Positions 9,970 through 18,201 are shown, counted from the stretch's first letter. The stretch: 64,000 nt of DNA from Desertivirga arenae (GCF_017355785.1 NZ_JAFEWE010000018.1:48943-112942); one strand, 5' to 3'. A program made the numbers and translations. Notes: generated by a model from the letters alone, not told the origin.

Positions 9970-11418
9970 TTAAAATTGGAAATAGATAAATTGTTGTTCC
10001 TTCCCATTAAATATGAAAAGCAAAATAAGGATCAGGAAATAGAAACTCCAGCGGTAGGTTTTCTGCCATTTCAGCCCAAATCTTTCAATAGCATATTGAT
10101 TCTCCCTGCCCTGCCATTCCATCAAAACAAAAAAGACGATCAGAATTAGTATCATCACAGGATTCTGCATCCCTTGAAACACAGGAAATTGAAAAATTGA
10201 AGGTGATAAGATCTTAGAAATATAAGTTGTGGCATCACCAATACTATCTGCTCTAAAAAAGATCCAGGCAAAAACGGATAAGCTAAAAGTTATAGTCATT
10301 TGAAAGAGCTCTTTTAGCGATGGAAGCACCTTACCTTGTGCTACTGTTTCCATATTGTCCCGGTTTGTTTTCATCAACACCGAGGGCATAATGAACAAGG
10401 CGTTCAATGCTCCCCATACTATGAACGTCCAATTAGCCCCATGCCAGAAACCGCTGACGATAAAAATGATGAATGTATTCCGGATACGCATCCAATTCCC
10501 ACCCTTGCTTCCGCCGAGCGGGATATACAAGTAGTCTTTAAACCAGGAAGAAAGGGATATATGCCAGCGTCTCCAGAACTCGGCTATGTCTCTGGAAAAA
10601 TAAGGGAAGGCGAAATTCCGCAATAGCTCAATGCCAAAAAGTCTTGCAGTTCCTAAAGCGATGTCTGAGTAGCCTGAAAAATCACCATAGATCTGGAAGG
10701 TAAAAAATAATGCGCCCAAAGCCAGGGTGCTACCAGGATAATGGGCTGAATTATTAAAGATTTGGTTTGCAAATTCAGCACAATTGTCGGCGATGATCAC
10801 CTTCTTGAATAGGCCCCACAGAATTTGCCTCAGGCCATCTACAGCTTTTGAATACTCGAAATTCCGTGATCTTTTTATTTGAGGTAAGAGGTGCGTTGCC
10901 CTTTCAATTGGTCCGGCAACCAGCAGTGGGAAGAAACTTACAAAGACCGCATAATCAGTAAAGTTGCGTTCAGCTTTAATCCTGTCTTTATAAATATCAA
11001 TTACATAGGAAAGGCCATGAAAAGTATAAAACGAAATGCCGACCGGAAGTATGACCTTTAGTGTCCAGGGATCCAGATGTAAGCCTAGCTGCGCAAAGGC
11101 TCCCGAGAAAGATTCTGCAAAAAAATTATAGTATTTAAAAATGCCAAGAAAGCCCAGATTTACCGTTATACTGAGAATGAACCAGAATTTCTTTTGTTTA
11201 CGATCGGAAGCATCCTGCATTTTCAATCCTGTGAAGTAATCCAGGAAGGTTGAGAACATTAACAACAACAGAAAACGCCAATCCCAGCAAGCATAAAAGA
11301 AGTAGCTTGCGCCCAGCAATAATAAATTTTGAAGTTTCAGGTTTTTGTTTGTCACAAACCAATATAATATAAATACTACCGGTAGAAATATGGCAAAGCT
11401 TATGGAGTTAAAAAGCAT
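9970..11418 (-). CDS. MBOAT family membrane O-acyltransferase
   Basis: This 482-residue polytopic membrane protein has many hydrophobic helices and the MBOAT hallmarks: YGDFSGYSDIALG, FWRRWHISLSSWF and the conserved catalytic His in SGFWHGANWTF. It resembles AlgI/DltB-type transferases that move acyl groups across the inner membrane for O-acetylation of exopolysaccharide or another envelope polymer. The next gene encodes an SGNH partner, which supports that role. No glycosyltransferase genes are nearby, so the target polymer is unknown. Confidence 0.9.
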   Translation of the reverse strand: MLFNSISFAIFLPVVFILYWFVTNKNLKLQNLLLLGASYFFYACWDWRFLLLLMFSTFLDYFTGLKMQDASDRKQKKFWFILSITVNLGFLGIFKYYNFFAESFSGAFAQLGLHLDPWTLKVILPVGISFYTFHGLSYVIDIYKDRIKAERNFTDYAVFVSFFPLLVAGPIERATHLLPQIKRSRNFEYSKAVDGLRQILWGLFKKVIIADNCAEFANQIFNNSAHYPGSTLALGALFFTFQIYGDFSGYSDIALGTARLFGIELLRNFAFPYFSRDIAEFWRRWHISLSSWFKDYLYIPLGGSKGGNWMRIRNTFIIFIVSGFWHGANWTFIVWGALNALFIMPSVLMKTNRDNMETVAQGKVLPSLKELFQMTITFSLSVFAWIFFRADSIGDATTYISKILSPSIFQFPVFQGMQNPVMILILIVFFVLMEWQGRENQYAIERFGLKWQKTYRWSFYFLILILLFIFNGKEQQFIYFQF

Positions 11419-11925
11419 AATTCAATCAAGTAAGCCTTACTACGTACTTTAGACTCAGGAGGTTCGCAGAAATAATGTTCCTAAAAATCACTGATAATGA
11501 GCTGTTATACAATGATCTTTTTAGAAGGAGAAAGAGATCGGCCTTAACTGGAAATTATTGAAGCTATAGTTAAACAAGGAATAGAAGAATGAAATTTTTT
11601 TTATTTTTTATTCCAATTAATACTACAATTGTTAGCTGCTTAAAAACATGCGACCTATTGCAATTATGAACCTAATGTCAAACTACTTTCAAGCTAAGCC
11701 TTTTAATCCAGGCTATGGCAATACAATTTGGGTAGCACCAAGACCAAAGTCTTTAACATCTATCTACATCCCTCCTTTCTTTCATGGTGATTTCTAACTA
11801 AAAACGCTGGTGAATTTTGAAAATCAAAAGAAGTAGTCCTTTTGAGACTATTGAATTAATAGGCCGGGAAAAAGCCTGGACCAGCAGATTTTCTGAATTT
11901 TTTAAAAATTTATTTTTGTTATTTA
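11419..11925. other. Intergenic region
   Basis: About 500 bp of AT-rich DNA between the divergent MBOAT gene and the 371-aa gene. I found no coding frame. A TATTTTTG box (11911-11918) ends 7 bp before the ATG at 11926. Confidence 0.5.
11911..11918 (+). promoter_or_regulatory. Candidate -7 box, near-leaderless
   Basis: TATTTTTG matches TAnnTTTG, and the ATG follows 7 bp later, so the transcript would have almost no leader. No convincing -33 TTTG is present, so the call is weak. Confidence 0.3.
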
Positions 11926-13041
11926 ATGTTAGAAAAAATTAAAAAAGTAGTGGTTGGTTTCCTTTCGAATGAGGAATTTACGATCACATCAAAACAACTA
12001 AATGAAATTGAGTCAGAGATCCTGGCAGATCTTTGCACAAGAAAAAAAGAAAAAAATATTTCCTCTTTTTACTGGAGAGTCGAGGAGGTAGAAGAGGATA
12101 TAGGTAGAGTTTACAGGAAGCTTCAGCCGGTAGCTTCTGTTACCGGAGCTAAAATTTTATTGGTACTGTTGGATATCTACGAAAAGCTAAACGACCTGAT
12201 AGCGGAATCAGGGAAATGCAGAGGATTCTATATGATCATGCTTCGGAAGCTTAAATTCCAACTAAAAAAGTTTGAACAGGAGTTTATCATTTTTTTAGAC
12301 GAGAGAGAATATCCCGAGAAACTTCGATGGCTTGCCTTTTTGCCAATCCAGGAACTTCACAGCATGAAGGCGTTGGAAATTGTGAAGGCGAACAAAGTTA
12401 ACTATGTTGGTGATTTCCAGGCTTCATTCAATTCAATCATTAATTCCGAAGCAAGGCTAAATTTTGGCAAATGGAAAATGCTGTGCAAGCTAATCGAACT
12501 AAACCTTAACCATCCGGATCTGGAGCAGTATTTCTACAAGGAGTATACAGAGCTGGCAAAAAGATGTAGTTCACCGGAACAAACAAAGCAATTGGAATTT
12601 ATGCTAAAGCTACCGCTTTCCAGTAGCAAAGCACCGTTTGATCCTTTCAATAAATCCTTGAGTGAAACTTTACCAGCCTTCATTTCACAGCCTCTAGAAT
12701 TCGGAGAGTTCGAACCCGATTCGAAATTCTCCTTTGCGAAGCTTGTATTACTTAAAATATTCTTGTCTGTTCCTCAAATTGGAGGTTTATTATTTCTTCT
12801 TTTAAAAAGAGGCAGCTTTGGCACAATAACCCACAGAAAATTGGCCGGCCACTTTGCAAACTGTTTCACCTCGTTGGAAACAGGCCAAATGAGTATAAAG
12901 AGTCTCGAAAACAATATAAAAATAGAACCTGAAACCTACACTTTTCTCCTCAAATTCTTACAAGATATGATCCAAGATCTGAAGGATGTTTATAAAAAGA
13001 AAGAAGAAGAGAAAAAACAAAAAAAAACCGCAGAAAAGTAA
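11926..13041 (+). CDS. Hypothetical protein, 371 aa, alpha-helical
   Basis: I do not recognise this protein with confidence. It is predicted largely helical and charged, with a hydrophobic patch near residues 275-300 (FAKLVLLKIFLSVPQIGGLL) and a Lys/Glu-rich coiled tail. The layout, with long helices and a C-terminal block of about 100 residues before the charged end, loosely recalls RteC-type proteins of Bacteroidota mobile elements, but no decisive motif is visible. It lies 70 bp upstream of an HTH excisionase-like gene on the same strand, at the left end of the accessory module, which fits a role in control or transfer of a mobile element. That role is inference. Confidence 0.6.
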   Translation: MLEKIKKVVVGFLSNEEFTITSKQLNEIESEILADLCTRKKEKNISSFYWRVEEVEEDIGRVYRKLQPVASVTGAKILLVLLDIYEKLNDLIAESGKCRGFYMIMLRKLKFQLKKFEQEFIIFLDEREYPEKLRWLAFLPIQELHSMKALEIVKANKVNYVGDFQASFNSIINSEARLNFGKWKMLCKLIELNLNHPDLEQYFYKEYTELAKRCSSPEQTKQLEFMLKLPLSSSKAPFDPFNKSLSETLPAFISQPLEFGEFEPDSKFSFAKLVLLKIFLSVPQIGGLLFLLLKRGSFGTITHRKLAGHFANCFTSLETGQMSIKSLENNIKIEPETYTFLLKFLQDMIQDLKDVYKKKEEEKKQKKTAEK

Positions 13042-13111
13042 CCGGCTTGTAACCCCATCGCTATTGAAAATCTCAGTAGTATTGGCAGAATTAAAACCTG
13101 ATAACAATATC

Positions 13112-13498
13112 ATGAAAAAGGAACAAGTAAATAACCTGTCAAAGACAGATTTCAAAGCAAAAAAACTTTTTCTAAGGCTATTACATGCTGCTGAAACAAT
13201 TGAAGAGAATACAGCAGAGCTTATCCGTGGGTTACATTATCTTATCGTGCAGCTAGAGGAACGGGAAGGCACAAAGGTTATCCCTATTGCCAGGAAAAAA
13301 CAGCAGGAGTTTCGTGAGAGCTGGCTGGATAAGCAGGAGGTGATGCAACTAATGCCAATTAGTGAAAGGAGCCTTTACACCTTAAGGAAACAAGGAGATC
13401 TTCCCTCCTATTCTTTGAAGGGAAAGGTGTATTTCAAATTGTCTGATGTGGAAGCATTAATGAGAGGAAAGCCAGGAGACGCGGGTGTAGCTGTTTAA
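13112..13498 (+). CDS. Helix-turn-helix (excisionase-like) DNA-binding protein
   Basis: The protein has 128 residues from the ATG at 13112. A longer frame from 12986 overlaps the previous gene and begins with Lys-rich noise, so I reject it. The N-terminal half is helical (LLHAAETIEENTAELIRGL). The C-terminal half is a MerR/Xis-like winged helix, SWLDKQEVMQLMPISERSLYTLRKQGDLPSY, with the usual KVYFKLSDVEALM wing. Bacteroidota conjugative and mobilizable elements often carry such proteins as regulators or excisionases. No integrase was found beside it. Confidence 0.8.
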   Translation: MKKEQVNNLSKTDFKAKKLFLRLLHAAETIEENTAELIRGLHYLIVQLEEREGTKVIPIARKKQQEFRESWLDKQEVMQLMPISERSLYTLRKQGDLPSYSLKGKVYFKLSDVEALMRGKPGDAGVAV

Positions 13499-13514
13499 CA
13501 TGCTGTGTGTAAAA

Positions 13515-13545
13515 AAGAAGCCCGGGCAAAATGTCCGGGCTTCTT
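13515..13545 (-). terminator. Intrinsic terminator between convergent genes
   Basis: An 11-bp perfect stem (AAGAAGCCCGG / CCGGGCTTCTT) has a 9-nt loop. The A-tract at 13511-13516 becomes a U-run on the minus strand, so it mainly ends the minus-strand gene that stops at 13556. It may also stop the plus-strand HTH transcript. Confidence 0.8.
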
Positions 13546-13555
13546 AAGCTTGCTA

Positions 13556-13873
13556 CTAATCGACCTTCTTTTCATCAGTTTTCGATTTATTCCTCTGTCG
13601 TACTTTCTTCAATGCCTCTGTCTCAAAGCTATTCAGCAGATATAGCTCCAGTTGTTCCAGCCGCTTCTCATGAAAGTTGATCCGCTCGAATATCCGTCTG
13701 TTCTCATTATGCATGTTTGCCTTGATCAGCTCGGTGCTGGTCTTTATTTCGAAAAGGTTTTGTTCCACCTTCTTGAAATCACTGTGCAATTGCCTTACAA
13801 AGAAGGCAATCACTGAGAAGATCAGCGAAAGGATACTTCCCAGGATGAGGCTGCTATTGGCCAGGTTTTCCAT
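13556..13873 (-). CDS. Small membrane-anchored coiled-coil protein
   Basis: This 105-residue protein has one N-terminal membrane segment (SLILGSILSLIFSVIAFFV), a long amphipathic helix with heptad character (FKKVEQNLFEIKTSTELIK ... FHEKRLEQLELYLL) and a basic tail. The shape resembles small phage or holin-associated membrane proteins of the XhlA kind, but I cannot assign a family. It follows the minus-strand DUF6266 gene and has its own terminator on each side, so it is probably transcribed separately. Confidence 0.6.
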   Translation of the reverse strand: MENLANSSLILGSILSLIFSVIAFFVRQLHSDFKKVEQNLFEIKTSTELIKANMHNENRRIFERINFHEKRLEQLELYLLNSFETEALKKVRQRNKSKTDEKKVD

Positions 13874-13898
13874 TTTCTTATTTTTGAGAGTTAAAAAA

Positions 13899-13932
13899 AG
13901 AAACCGCCGCTCCTTTTGAAACGGCGGCTTCT
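13899..13932 (-). terminator. Intrinsic terminator after the minus-strand DUF6266 gene
   Basis: The stem is 10 bp with one A-C mismatch, built on CCGCCG/CGGCGG, with a 12-nt loop. On the minus strand a run of seven T follows. It lies 10 bp past the DUF6266 stop. Confidence 0.85.
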
Positions 13933-13941
13933 GCTTACAAC

Positions 13942-14589
13942 TTATTCAACAATGGTGATCTTACCTCCATAGAAGGTATTAGAGACCTCTTTTCCATTTG
14001 CTGAAGCAACAAACAAGTAGCAATCCACCTCTTTACCAACCCATCCGGCTGGCACTGCTATATCTAAAGCAGCATCTGCACGAGTAACGGTGCCCAGGCT
14101 ATATTCAGACTCCTCATCCACCTGATTAACCAGCAGCACAGAAACTTTGTCTGTATCCAAGGCTTTTCCTTTCTTCGAGTTGTCTGTCCAGCTGAAGCTT
14201 ACATGACGCTCTGCTGCAGCAACCACTGCAGGATCTAAAGGTAGTGGTAAAATGCCGCGACTGAAACTTAATGCAGCGGCATCAATGGTATAATCCGGAT
14301 AGTTACCCGAGATCGCATTCTTTACGTTATCCGCTACCGCAACATTATAAGCCGTTTGCTTTACCGCGAGCTTTTTATACCCAACCTCAATGAAAGGTCG
14401 AAGAGAGCTAAGGAAGGCCGTGATCAGGCCAAACTTGGCCTGCTGTTCCATTTGACCCTGGCTAGCCACCCTGTTTTTAGTCATCCTGGGCAAGCTGCGC
14501 AGATAATCAATTCCGCGCCAGTTGCTGCCTACTACATTGCCTACTTTTCCGTAAAAGTTTCCAAAAATTCCATTACTGAACTTTCCCAT
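13942..14589 (-). CDS. DUF6266 family protein (copy 1)
   Basis: This 215-residue protein starts MGKFSNGIFGNFYGKVGNVVG, the Gly-rich N-terminal signature of DUF6266, a Bacteroidota family of unknown function. The region after residue 100 is beta-rich, with an Ig/Fn3-like ending (VDCYLFVASANGKEVSNTFYGG). There is no signal peptide. A second, divergent copy lies at 16455 on the other strand (MAKLPNGVLGNFSGKVGNIVG) with similar length and the same FYxG ending. The pair flanks the replication-like genes. It could be a phage-like structural or envelope-interaction protein, but this is not known. Confidence 0.8.
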   Translation of the reverse strand: MGKFSNGIFGNFYGKVGNVVGSNWRGIDYLRSLPRMTKNRVASQGQMEQQAKFGLITAFLSSLRPFIEVGYKKLAVKQTAYNVAVADNVKNAISGNYPDYTIDAAALSFSRGILPLPLDPAVVAAAERHVSFSWTDNSKKGKALDTDKVSVLLVNQVDEESEYSLGTVTRADAALDIAVPAGWVGKEVDCYLFVASANGKEVSNTFYGGKITIVE

Positions 14590-15061
14590 TTTTTTAAATT
14601 TTAAAAGATTAAAAATTCTGTTAAGCCTGCTTTTTTATACCGGTATGTCGCAAAGGCTGAACAAATGTAGAGGGCATTTTTGCAGCAAAAAAGACCTGAG
14701 AAGCCCCTTGCCGGCTTTTGCGAGGATTTGCTTGATTTTGCGAAGATTTGCGAACCGTTTGATACTTTGTTGTGGAATTGTTCGGGAATGAACCCCTATT
14801 TGTTGTGAAAACGGGGGGCGTTTTCCCAATAAACTCACAACAGGGTACCAAGAGGGTACGAACAAGTTTAGAATATTACTAGTGTTATTCCTTGCCATAT
14901 GAACCCGTACCCAATGTAACCCCGTTTGTTTCATAAAATTTTTTCTGACTGATTATCTGCTAATTAAAATTCAAAAAAGGGGTTACACTTATTTTCGGGG
15001 GGTTACATAATCCCCCAGCTATTTTTATTTTTTTGACCTTGGCAGACAAGTAGTCAATACC
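14590..15061. other. Non-coding region with iteron-like repeats (candidate origin or operator)
   Basis: This gap between the divergent DUF6266 and initiator-like genes holds several short repeats. TTTTGCGA(G/A)GATTTGC occurs at 14716 and 14736, a 20-bp period. GGGGTTAC occurs at 14979 and 14999, again 20 bp apart, with an inverted copy GTAACCCC at 14916-14923. GGGTACC/GGGTACG occurs at 14843 and 14854, with inverted CGTACCC at 14906-14912. Repeats on one helical face next to a replication-initiator-like gene suggest an origin or an autoregulatory operator. This is inference from layout. Confidence 0.55.
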
Positions 15062-15727
15062 ATGAATTATATCAAACACTTATCAGATTTCTATAATCAA
15101 CTTTATGGTGATGAGCGCCCTACTCCTATGCATGTTAGCCTGTATCACGCACTTTTTCAGCGATGGAACCATGCGCTGTTCCAGAATCCCTTTCCGGTGA
15201 ACAGGGCCGAAGTGATGAGACTATCGAAAATTGGATCGGTGAACACCTACACCAAATGCATGAAGGAACTAGCTCAATGGGGATTTATCGATTATCTACC
15301 CTCTCACAGCATTCATGCAGGAAGTCGCATACGTATGATCACTTTTGATAATACTACTAATAATACAGGTGATCATACTACTGATCAAACAGGTGATAAA
15401 ACAGCTGAGATAGAGCTGAGACCATTAAATAAACACAATAAACCTAATAAAACATTAACAAACATCTCTCTAAAAGAAGTTGAAGTTTTTTTTGAATTTA
15501 AAAATTCAGGAAAGGAAGAAGCATCACAGTTTTTCAACCACTACGAGGCTTGTGGTTGGATGATGGGAAAAACGCCCATCCAAAACTGGCATGCAGCCGC
15601 TGTGAAATGGATAAACTCAACTATTACAAAGGCCGCAAAAAGCAAGCCTGGCAGAGCGACCCCAGCTAAACCTGTCTCCGGAAACCTATTCGTTAACCCT
15701 GCAAAAAACTACCATGAAGCCTTCTGA
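15062..15727 (+). CDS. Replication-initiator-like (DnaD / phage O type) protein
   Basis: The protein has 221 residues. Residues 1-95 look like a winged-helix DNA-binding domain (MHVSLYHALFQRW, NRAEVMRLSKIGSVNTYTKCM). A polar linker rich in Thr/Asn follows, then a short C-terminal helical domain, SQFFNHYEACGWMMGKTPIQNW, resembling the DnaD/phage O C-terminal motif. Such proteins bind an origin and recruit a helicase loader. The next gene, overlapping by 14 bp, is a DnaC-like ATPase, the usual partner, and the upstream gap carries iteron-like repeats. Confidence 0.75.
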   Translation: MNYIKHLSDFYNQLYGDERPTPMHVSLYHALFQRWNHALFQNPFPVNRAEVMRLSKIGSVNTYTKCMKELAQWGFIDYLPSHSIHAGSRIRMITFDNTTNNTGDHTTDQTGDKTAEIELRPLNKHNKPNKTLTNISLKEVEVFFEFKNSGKEEASQFFNHYEACGWMMGKTPIQNWHAAAVKWINSTITKAAKSKPGRATPAKPVSGNLFVNPAKNYHEAF

Positions 15728-16384
15728 AACAAAAAATATGCTCGAAGTAGCATCACTTAACGCTGCACCTAAGCAAGAACCGCAAGTGCAGGAGTTTGAT
15801 GACCTGGCAAGCTATCTGGAACAAAAGGGGAAAGAGCTTTTGGGAGATCATTTCAGGCTCTTTCATGAAGATTACGATATCCTTTTCAGGATCCTGGTGT
15901 ATCTCTTTAAAGACCAGTATCATGCCGATCTTCTGAACATTGACCTGAAAAAGGGCTTGCTGCTTACTGGACCGATAGGATGTGGAAAACATCCCTTATG
16001 ACAGTGATTCGCTGCCTGCAATATCCAGGTCATCACTACCAGTTGGTGTCAGCCAGAGAAGTCTGCATGCAATTCATGTCTCAGGGAGCGCCGGTAGTGC
16101 AGCATTATTCCTCCAGCGGTGAGCGCATTCCGCAAGTGTTCTGCTTCGACGACCTGGGGTCAGAACCCAACATGAAGTATTTCGGTAACGAGGTGAACGT
16201 CATGGCAGAGATCATGCTCTCACGCTACGATCTTTTGATCCACCAACGTATTCCAACACACGTAACCACCAACCTCTCGGCCACAGAACTGGAACAAGCA
16301 TACGGCAACCGCATCCGCTCGAGGTTTAGAGAGATGTTCAACCTCATCGCCTGGAACCCCGAAGCAAAAGACAAAAGGAAGTAG
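15714..16384 (+). pseudogene. DnaC/IstB-like AAA+ ATPase, frameshifted in Walker A
   Basis: Two overlapping frames make one ATPase. The first (15714-16001) ends LLLTGPIGCGK then runs out; the second resumes with TSLMTVIRCL and continues to 16384. A fifth A in the AAAA tract at 15986-15989 would restore GPIGCGKTSL, an intact Walker A. Downstream are Walker B (VFCFDDLG), sensor 1 (PTHVTTNLS) and an arginine-finger region (YGNRIRSRFREM), so about 223 residues otherwise look sound. It would load a helicase for the upstream initiator. The break could be a real mutation, a sequencing error in a homopolymer or, less likely, -1 slippage at GGA AAA. Confidence 0.8.
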
Positions 16385-16440
16385 CATTCACTCATTCTAT
16401 CATTCATTCATTCATTCTATCATTCATTCATTCATTCATT
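16385..16440 (+). repeat. Tetranucleotide (CATT)n microsatellite
   Basis: CATT units (a few broken as CTAT or CACT) fill the whole gap between the ATPase stop and a point 15 bp before the second DUF6266 ATG. Long tetranucleotide tracts are prone to slipped-strand length change. Confidence 0.9.
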
Positions 16441-16454
16441 AAAATCTATAACAA

Positions 16455-17099
16455 ATGGCAAAATTACCAAACGGAGTATTAGGCAACTTTTCCGGAAAAG
16501 TAGGAAACATTGTAGGTTACACCTATAAAGGGCAGCAGTGCATCAAACAGGCAACGCGAAAAACAACCAAGGCACCGACAGCGGCACAACTTGCACAAAG
16601 AGCAAGATTTAGCTTAGCAGGCAGGTTCCTCAAACCTATTAATCATTTTCTGAACGGGCTCCCCCCCAAGTCCAGGAATGCGAATTCAAGGAGTTCAACA
16701 GCGATCGCATTGGTGCAGAAAGCGATGGTAAACGATGGAGAAAGCTGGCGGATCAATTATCCGGAAGTAGTTCTGTGCGAAGGCAACTACGGCTATTTTA
16801 GTTCAGAGGTAGCTGCTTGTCCCAGCGGTTTTTCCTTTCAGTGCCAACAGGCTCCCTGGGCTCGTGAACGAATGGAGATGGTCTATTTCCTGATCTACCT
16901 TCCCGAATATGATCATTGGATCATTGAGGAAGCAGAATTTGAGGGAGAGAAAGCAAAGGGGGAGGTGGTATTTGAAAATTGCCCTAAGGAAACGACAGCA
17001 GAAGTCTTCGCAATTAGCACCTTTTCACGAGGGTCAAAAACAACCTACTCCTTTTACGCTGGCTCAGTGCAAATCACCCCAACAACAAATCCCGAATAA
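16455..17099 (+). CDS. DUF6266 family protein (copy 2)
   Basis: This 214-residue relative of the protein encoded at 13942 shares the N-terminal LPNGVLGNFSGKVGNIVG signature, the RARFSLAGRFL segment and the terminal TYSFYAGSVQI strand. The core is diverged and Cys-containing. It overlaps the DUF5675 start by one base and so leads a tight three-gene unit (DUF6266 - DUF5675 - small membrane protein). A CATT repeat lies directly upstream and could alter promoter or ribosome-site spacing. Function is unknown. Confidence 0.8.
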   Translation: MAKLPNGVLGNFSGKVGNIVGYTYKGQQCIKQATRKTTKAPTAAQLAQRARFSLAGRFLKPINHFLNGLPPKSRNANSRSSTAIALVQKAMVNDGESWRINYPEVVLCEGNYGYFSSEVAACPSGFSFQCQQAPWARERMEMVYFLIYLPEYDHWIIEEAEFEGEKAKGEVVFENCPKETTAEVFAISTFSRGSKTTYSFYAGSVQITPTTNPE

Positions 17100-17551
17100 T
17101 GGCCATAAAAGTAATTCGAGTAGCTGAGGGGAAGTTTAGTACGCTCAGTCATCTTTACCTCAACGATATCTTCCAATGCTACTTGCTCGAAGATAAGATC
17201 CGCAAAGAAAAGATAGCCGGGAAAACTTGTATTCCGGAAGGAGAATACCTGCTGAAGCTCAATACCACCGGGGGAATGAATCTGCGGTACAAAAAGAACT
17301 ATCCCGATATCCATAAAGGGATGATCGAGATCTGCGGCATTCCGAACTTCAGCCTGGTATACTTTCATGTAGGCAATTATATCGATAACACCAATGGCTG
17401 TTTACTTGCCGGGCATTATTGGACCATGGTAGATGGCGACTACATCGTGCTGCAGTCCGGCCTCGCTTATCGTCTCGTATATCCACAACTCCTCGCCGCC
17501 CTGGAGAAAAAGGACAACAAACTAATAATAGAAAACAAAATTCAACCATGA
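17099..17551 (+). CDS. DUF5675 family protein
   Basis: The protein has 150 residues. It shows the DUF5675 pattern: FSTLSHLYLNDIFQCYLLEDKIR, IAGKTCIPEGEYLLKL, then a conserved VYFHVGNYIDNTNGCLLAG block with an invariant His and Cys (HxGN...GC). The HxGN/GC arrangement recalls small catalytic Cys/His folds of the L,D-transpeptidase kind, but no activity is established. It overlaps DUF6266 at its start and the small membrane protein at its end (ATGA), so translation is probably coupled. In phage-like contexts such genes lie near lysis functions, which the following membrane protein would fit. Confidence 0.8.
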   Translation: MAIKVIRVAEGKFSTLSHLYLNDIFQCYLLEDKIRKEKIAGKTCIPEGEYLLKLNTTGGMNLRYKKNYPDIHKGMIEICGIPNFSLVYFHVGNYIDNTNGCLLAGHYWTMVDGDYIVLQSGLAYRLVYPQLLAALEKKDNKLIIENKIQP

Positions 17552-17769
17552 TGAACACAAAACTGAACCTTAGAAGGAGGATCAAGTCCCCCACTCCCAA
17601 GTTTTTCCGCAAAATTAGAAAGGCTGGCTTAATTGCCGGAGCCGTAGGAACAGCGCTACTAACTGCACCTGTTAGTCTGCCTGCTGTATTAACCACTGTA
17701 GCGGGATATTTAGTAACTGCAGGGATAGTGGCATCTGCGGTCTCGACCACGGCAGTGGAGAGGGAATGA
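17548..17769 (+). CDS. Small holin-like membrane protein, 73 aa
   Basis: The ATG at 17548 overlaps the DUF5675 stop (ATGA), which decides the start over a longer frame running through DUF5675. A basic N-terminus (NLRRRIKSPTPKFFRKIRK) precedes two short hydrophobic stretches (LIAGAVGTALLTAPVSL and VAGYLVTAGIVASAVSTTAV). The size, positive end and hairpin-like membrane pattern are holin-like. No family can be named. Confidence 0.65.
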   Translation: MMNTKLNLRRRIKSPTPKFFRKIRKAGLIAGAVGTALLTAPVSLPAVLTTVAGYLVTAGIVASAVSTTAVERE

Positions 17770-17841
17770 TTGGTTTTTAATGATCAAGCTAGAGATTACA
17801 TAAGTTCTCGTAGCTTGATCTCTATAGCCTAAGGCAAACAA

Positions 17842-18066
17842 TTAAACTTTTTTAGGAGGCAAATCAAATGCAATTGCTTCATGCTCAAAATGTCCGTTGT
17901 GAGATCCATCACAAAACGGCTTATTTTTAGAAAGTCCGCAGCGACAGACAGAGACAACTGTACGGCCTTGCAATCCATAAGCATTGCCATTCTTATCAAC
18001 AATCTCAAAATCACCTTCGATTCTAACAGAGCCGTTATTGTTTATAGTAAGTTTTGTAGTAGCCAT
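17842..18066 (-). CDS. CDGSH iron-sulfur domain protein
   Basis: The protein has 74 residues from the ATG at 18066; a longer frame adds nine unconvincing residues. It contains the complete CDGSH ligand set, CRCGLSKNKPFCDGSH (three Cys and one His), which holds a redox-active [2Fe-2S] cluster. There is no membrane anchor, unlike eukaryotic mitoNEET, so it is a soluble electron-transfer or cluster-transfer protein. A TATGTTTG box (minus strand, 18082-18089) lies just upstream and would give a leader of about 10 nt. Confidence 0.93.
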   Translation of the reverse strand: MATTKLTINNNGSVRIEGDFEIVDKNGNAYGLQGRTVVSVCRCGLSKNKPFCDGSHNGHFEHEAIAFDLPPKKV

Positions 18067-18201
18067 TCTTTTTATTTCGGGCAAACATAGCATATTTCCT
18101 CATTTGTGGGATTTAAAAATTACAAGAAGGGGTAGCGGAGAGCCAAAGCTGGTGGGTTTTTTATAGAATAGTTAGAAGTTTATTAATTTCTCAAATAAAA
18201 G

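Noticed and set aside
12986..13111. N-terminal extension of the HTH protein
   Set aside because: It overlaps the preceding gene in another frame and encodes a Lys-rich run; the ATG at 13112 fits the family length.
14621..14934. Two overlapping minus-strand frames in the region before the initiator gene
   Set aside because: Both are short, basic and full of translated repeat DNA; the region looks like a control or origin region.
15986..15989. Programmed -1 frameshift in the DnaC-like gene
   Set aside because: The P-site codon GGA would re-pair poorly in the -1 frame and no stimulatory stem was seen; a homopolymer deletion or error is simpler.
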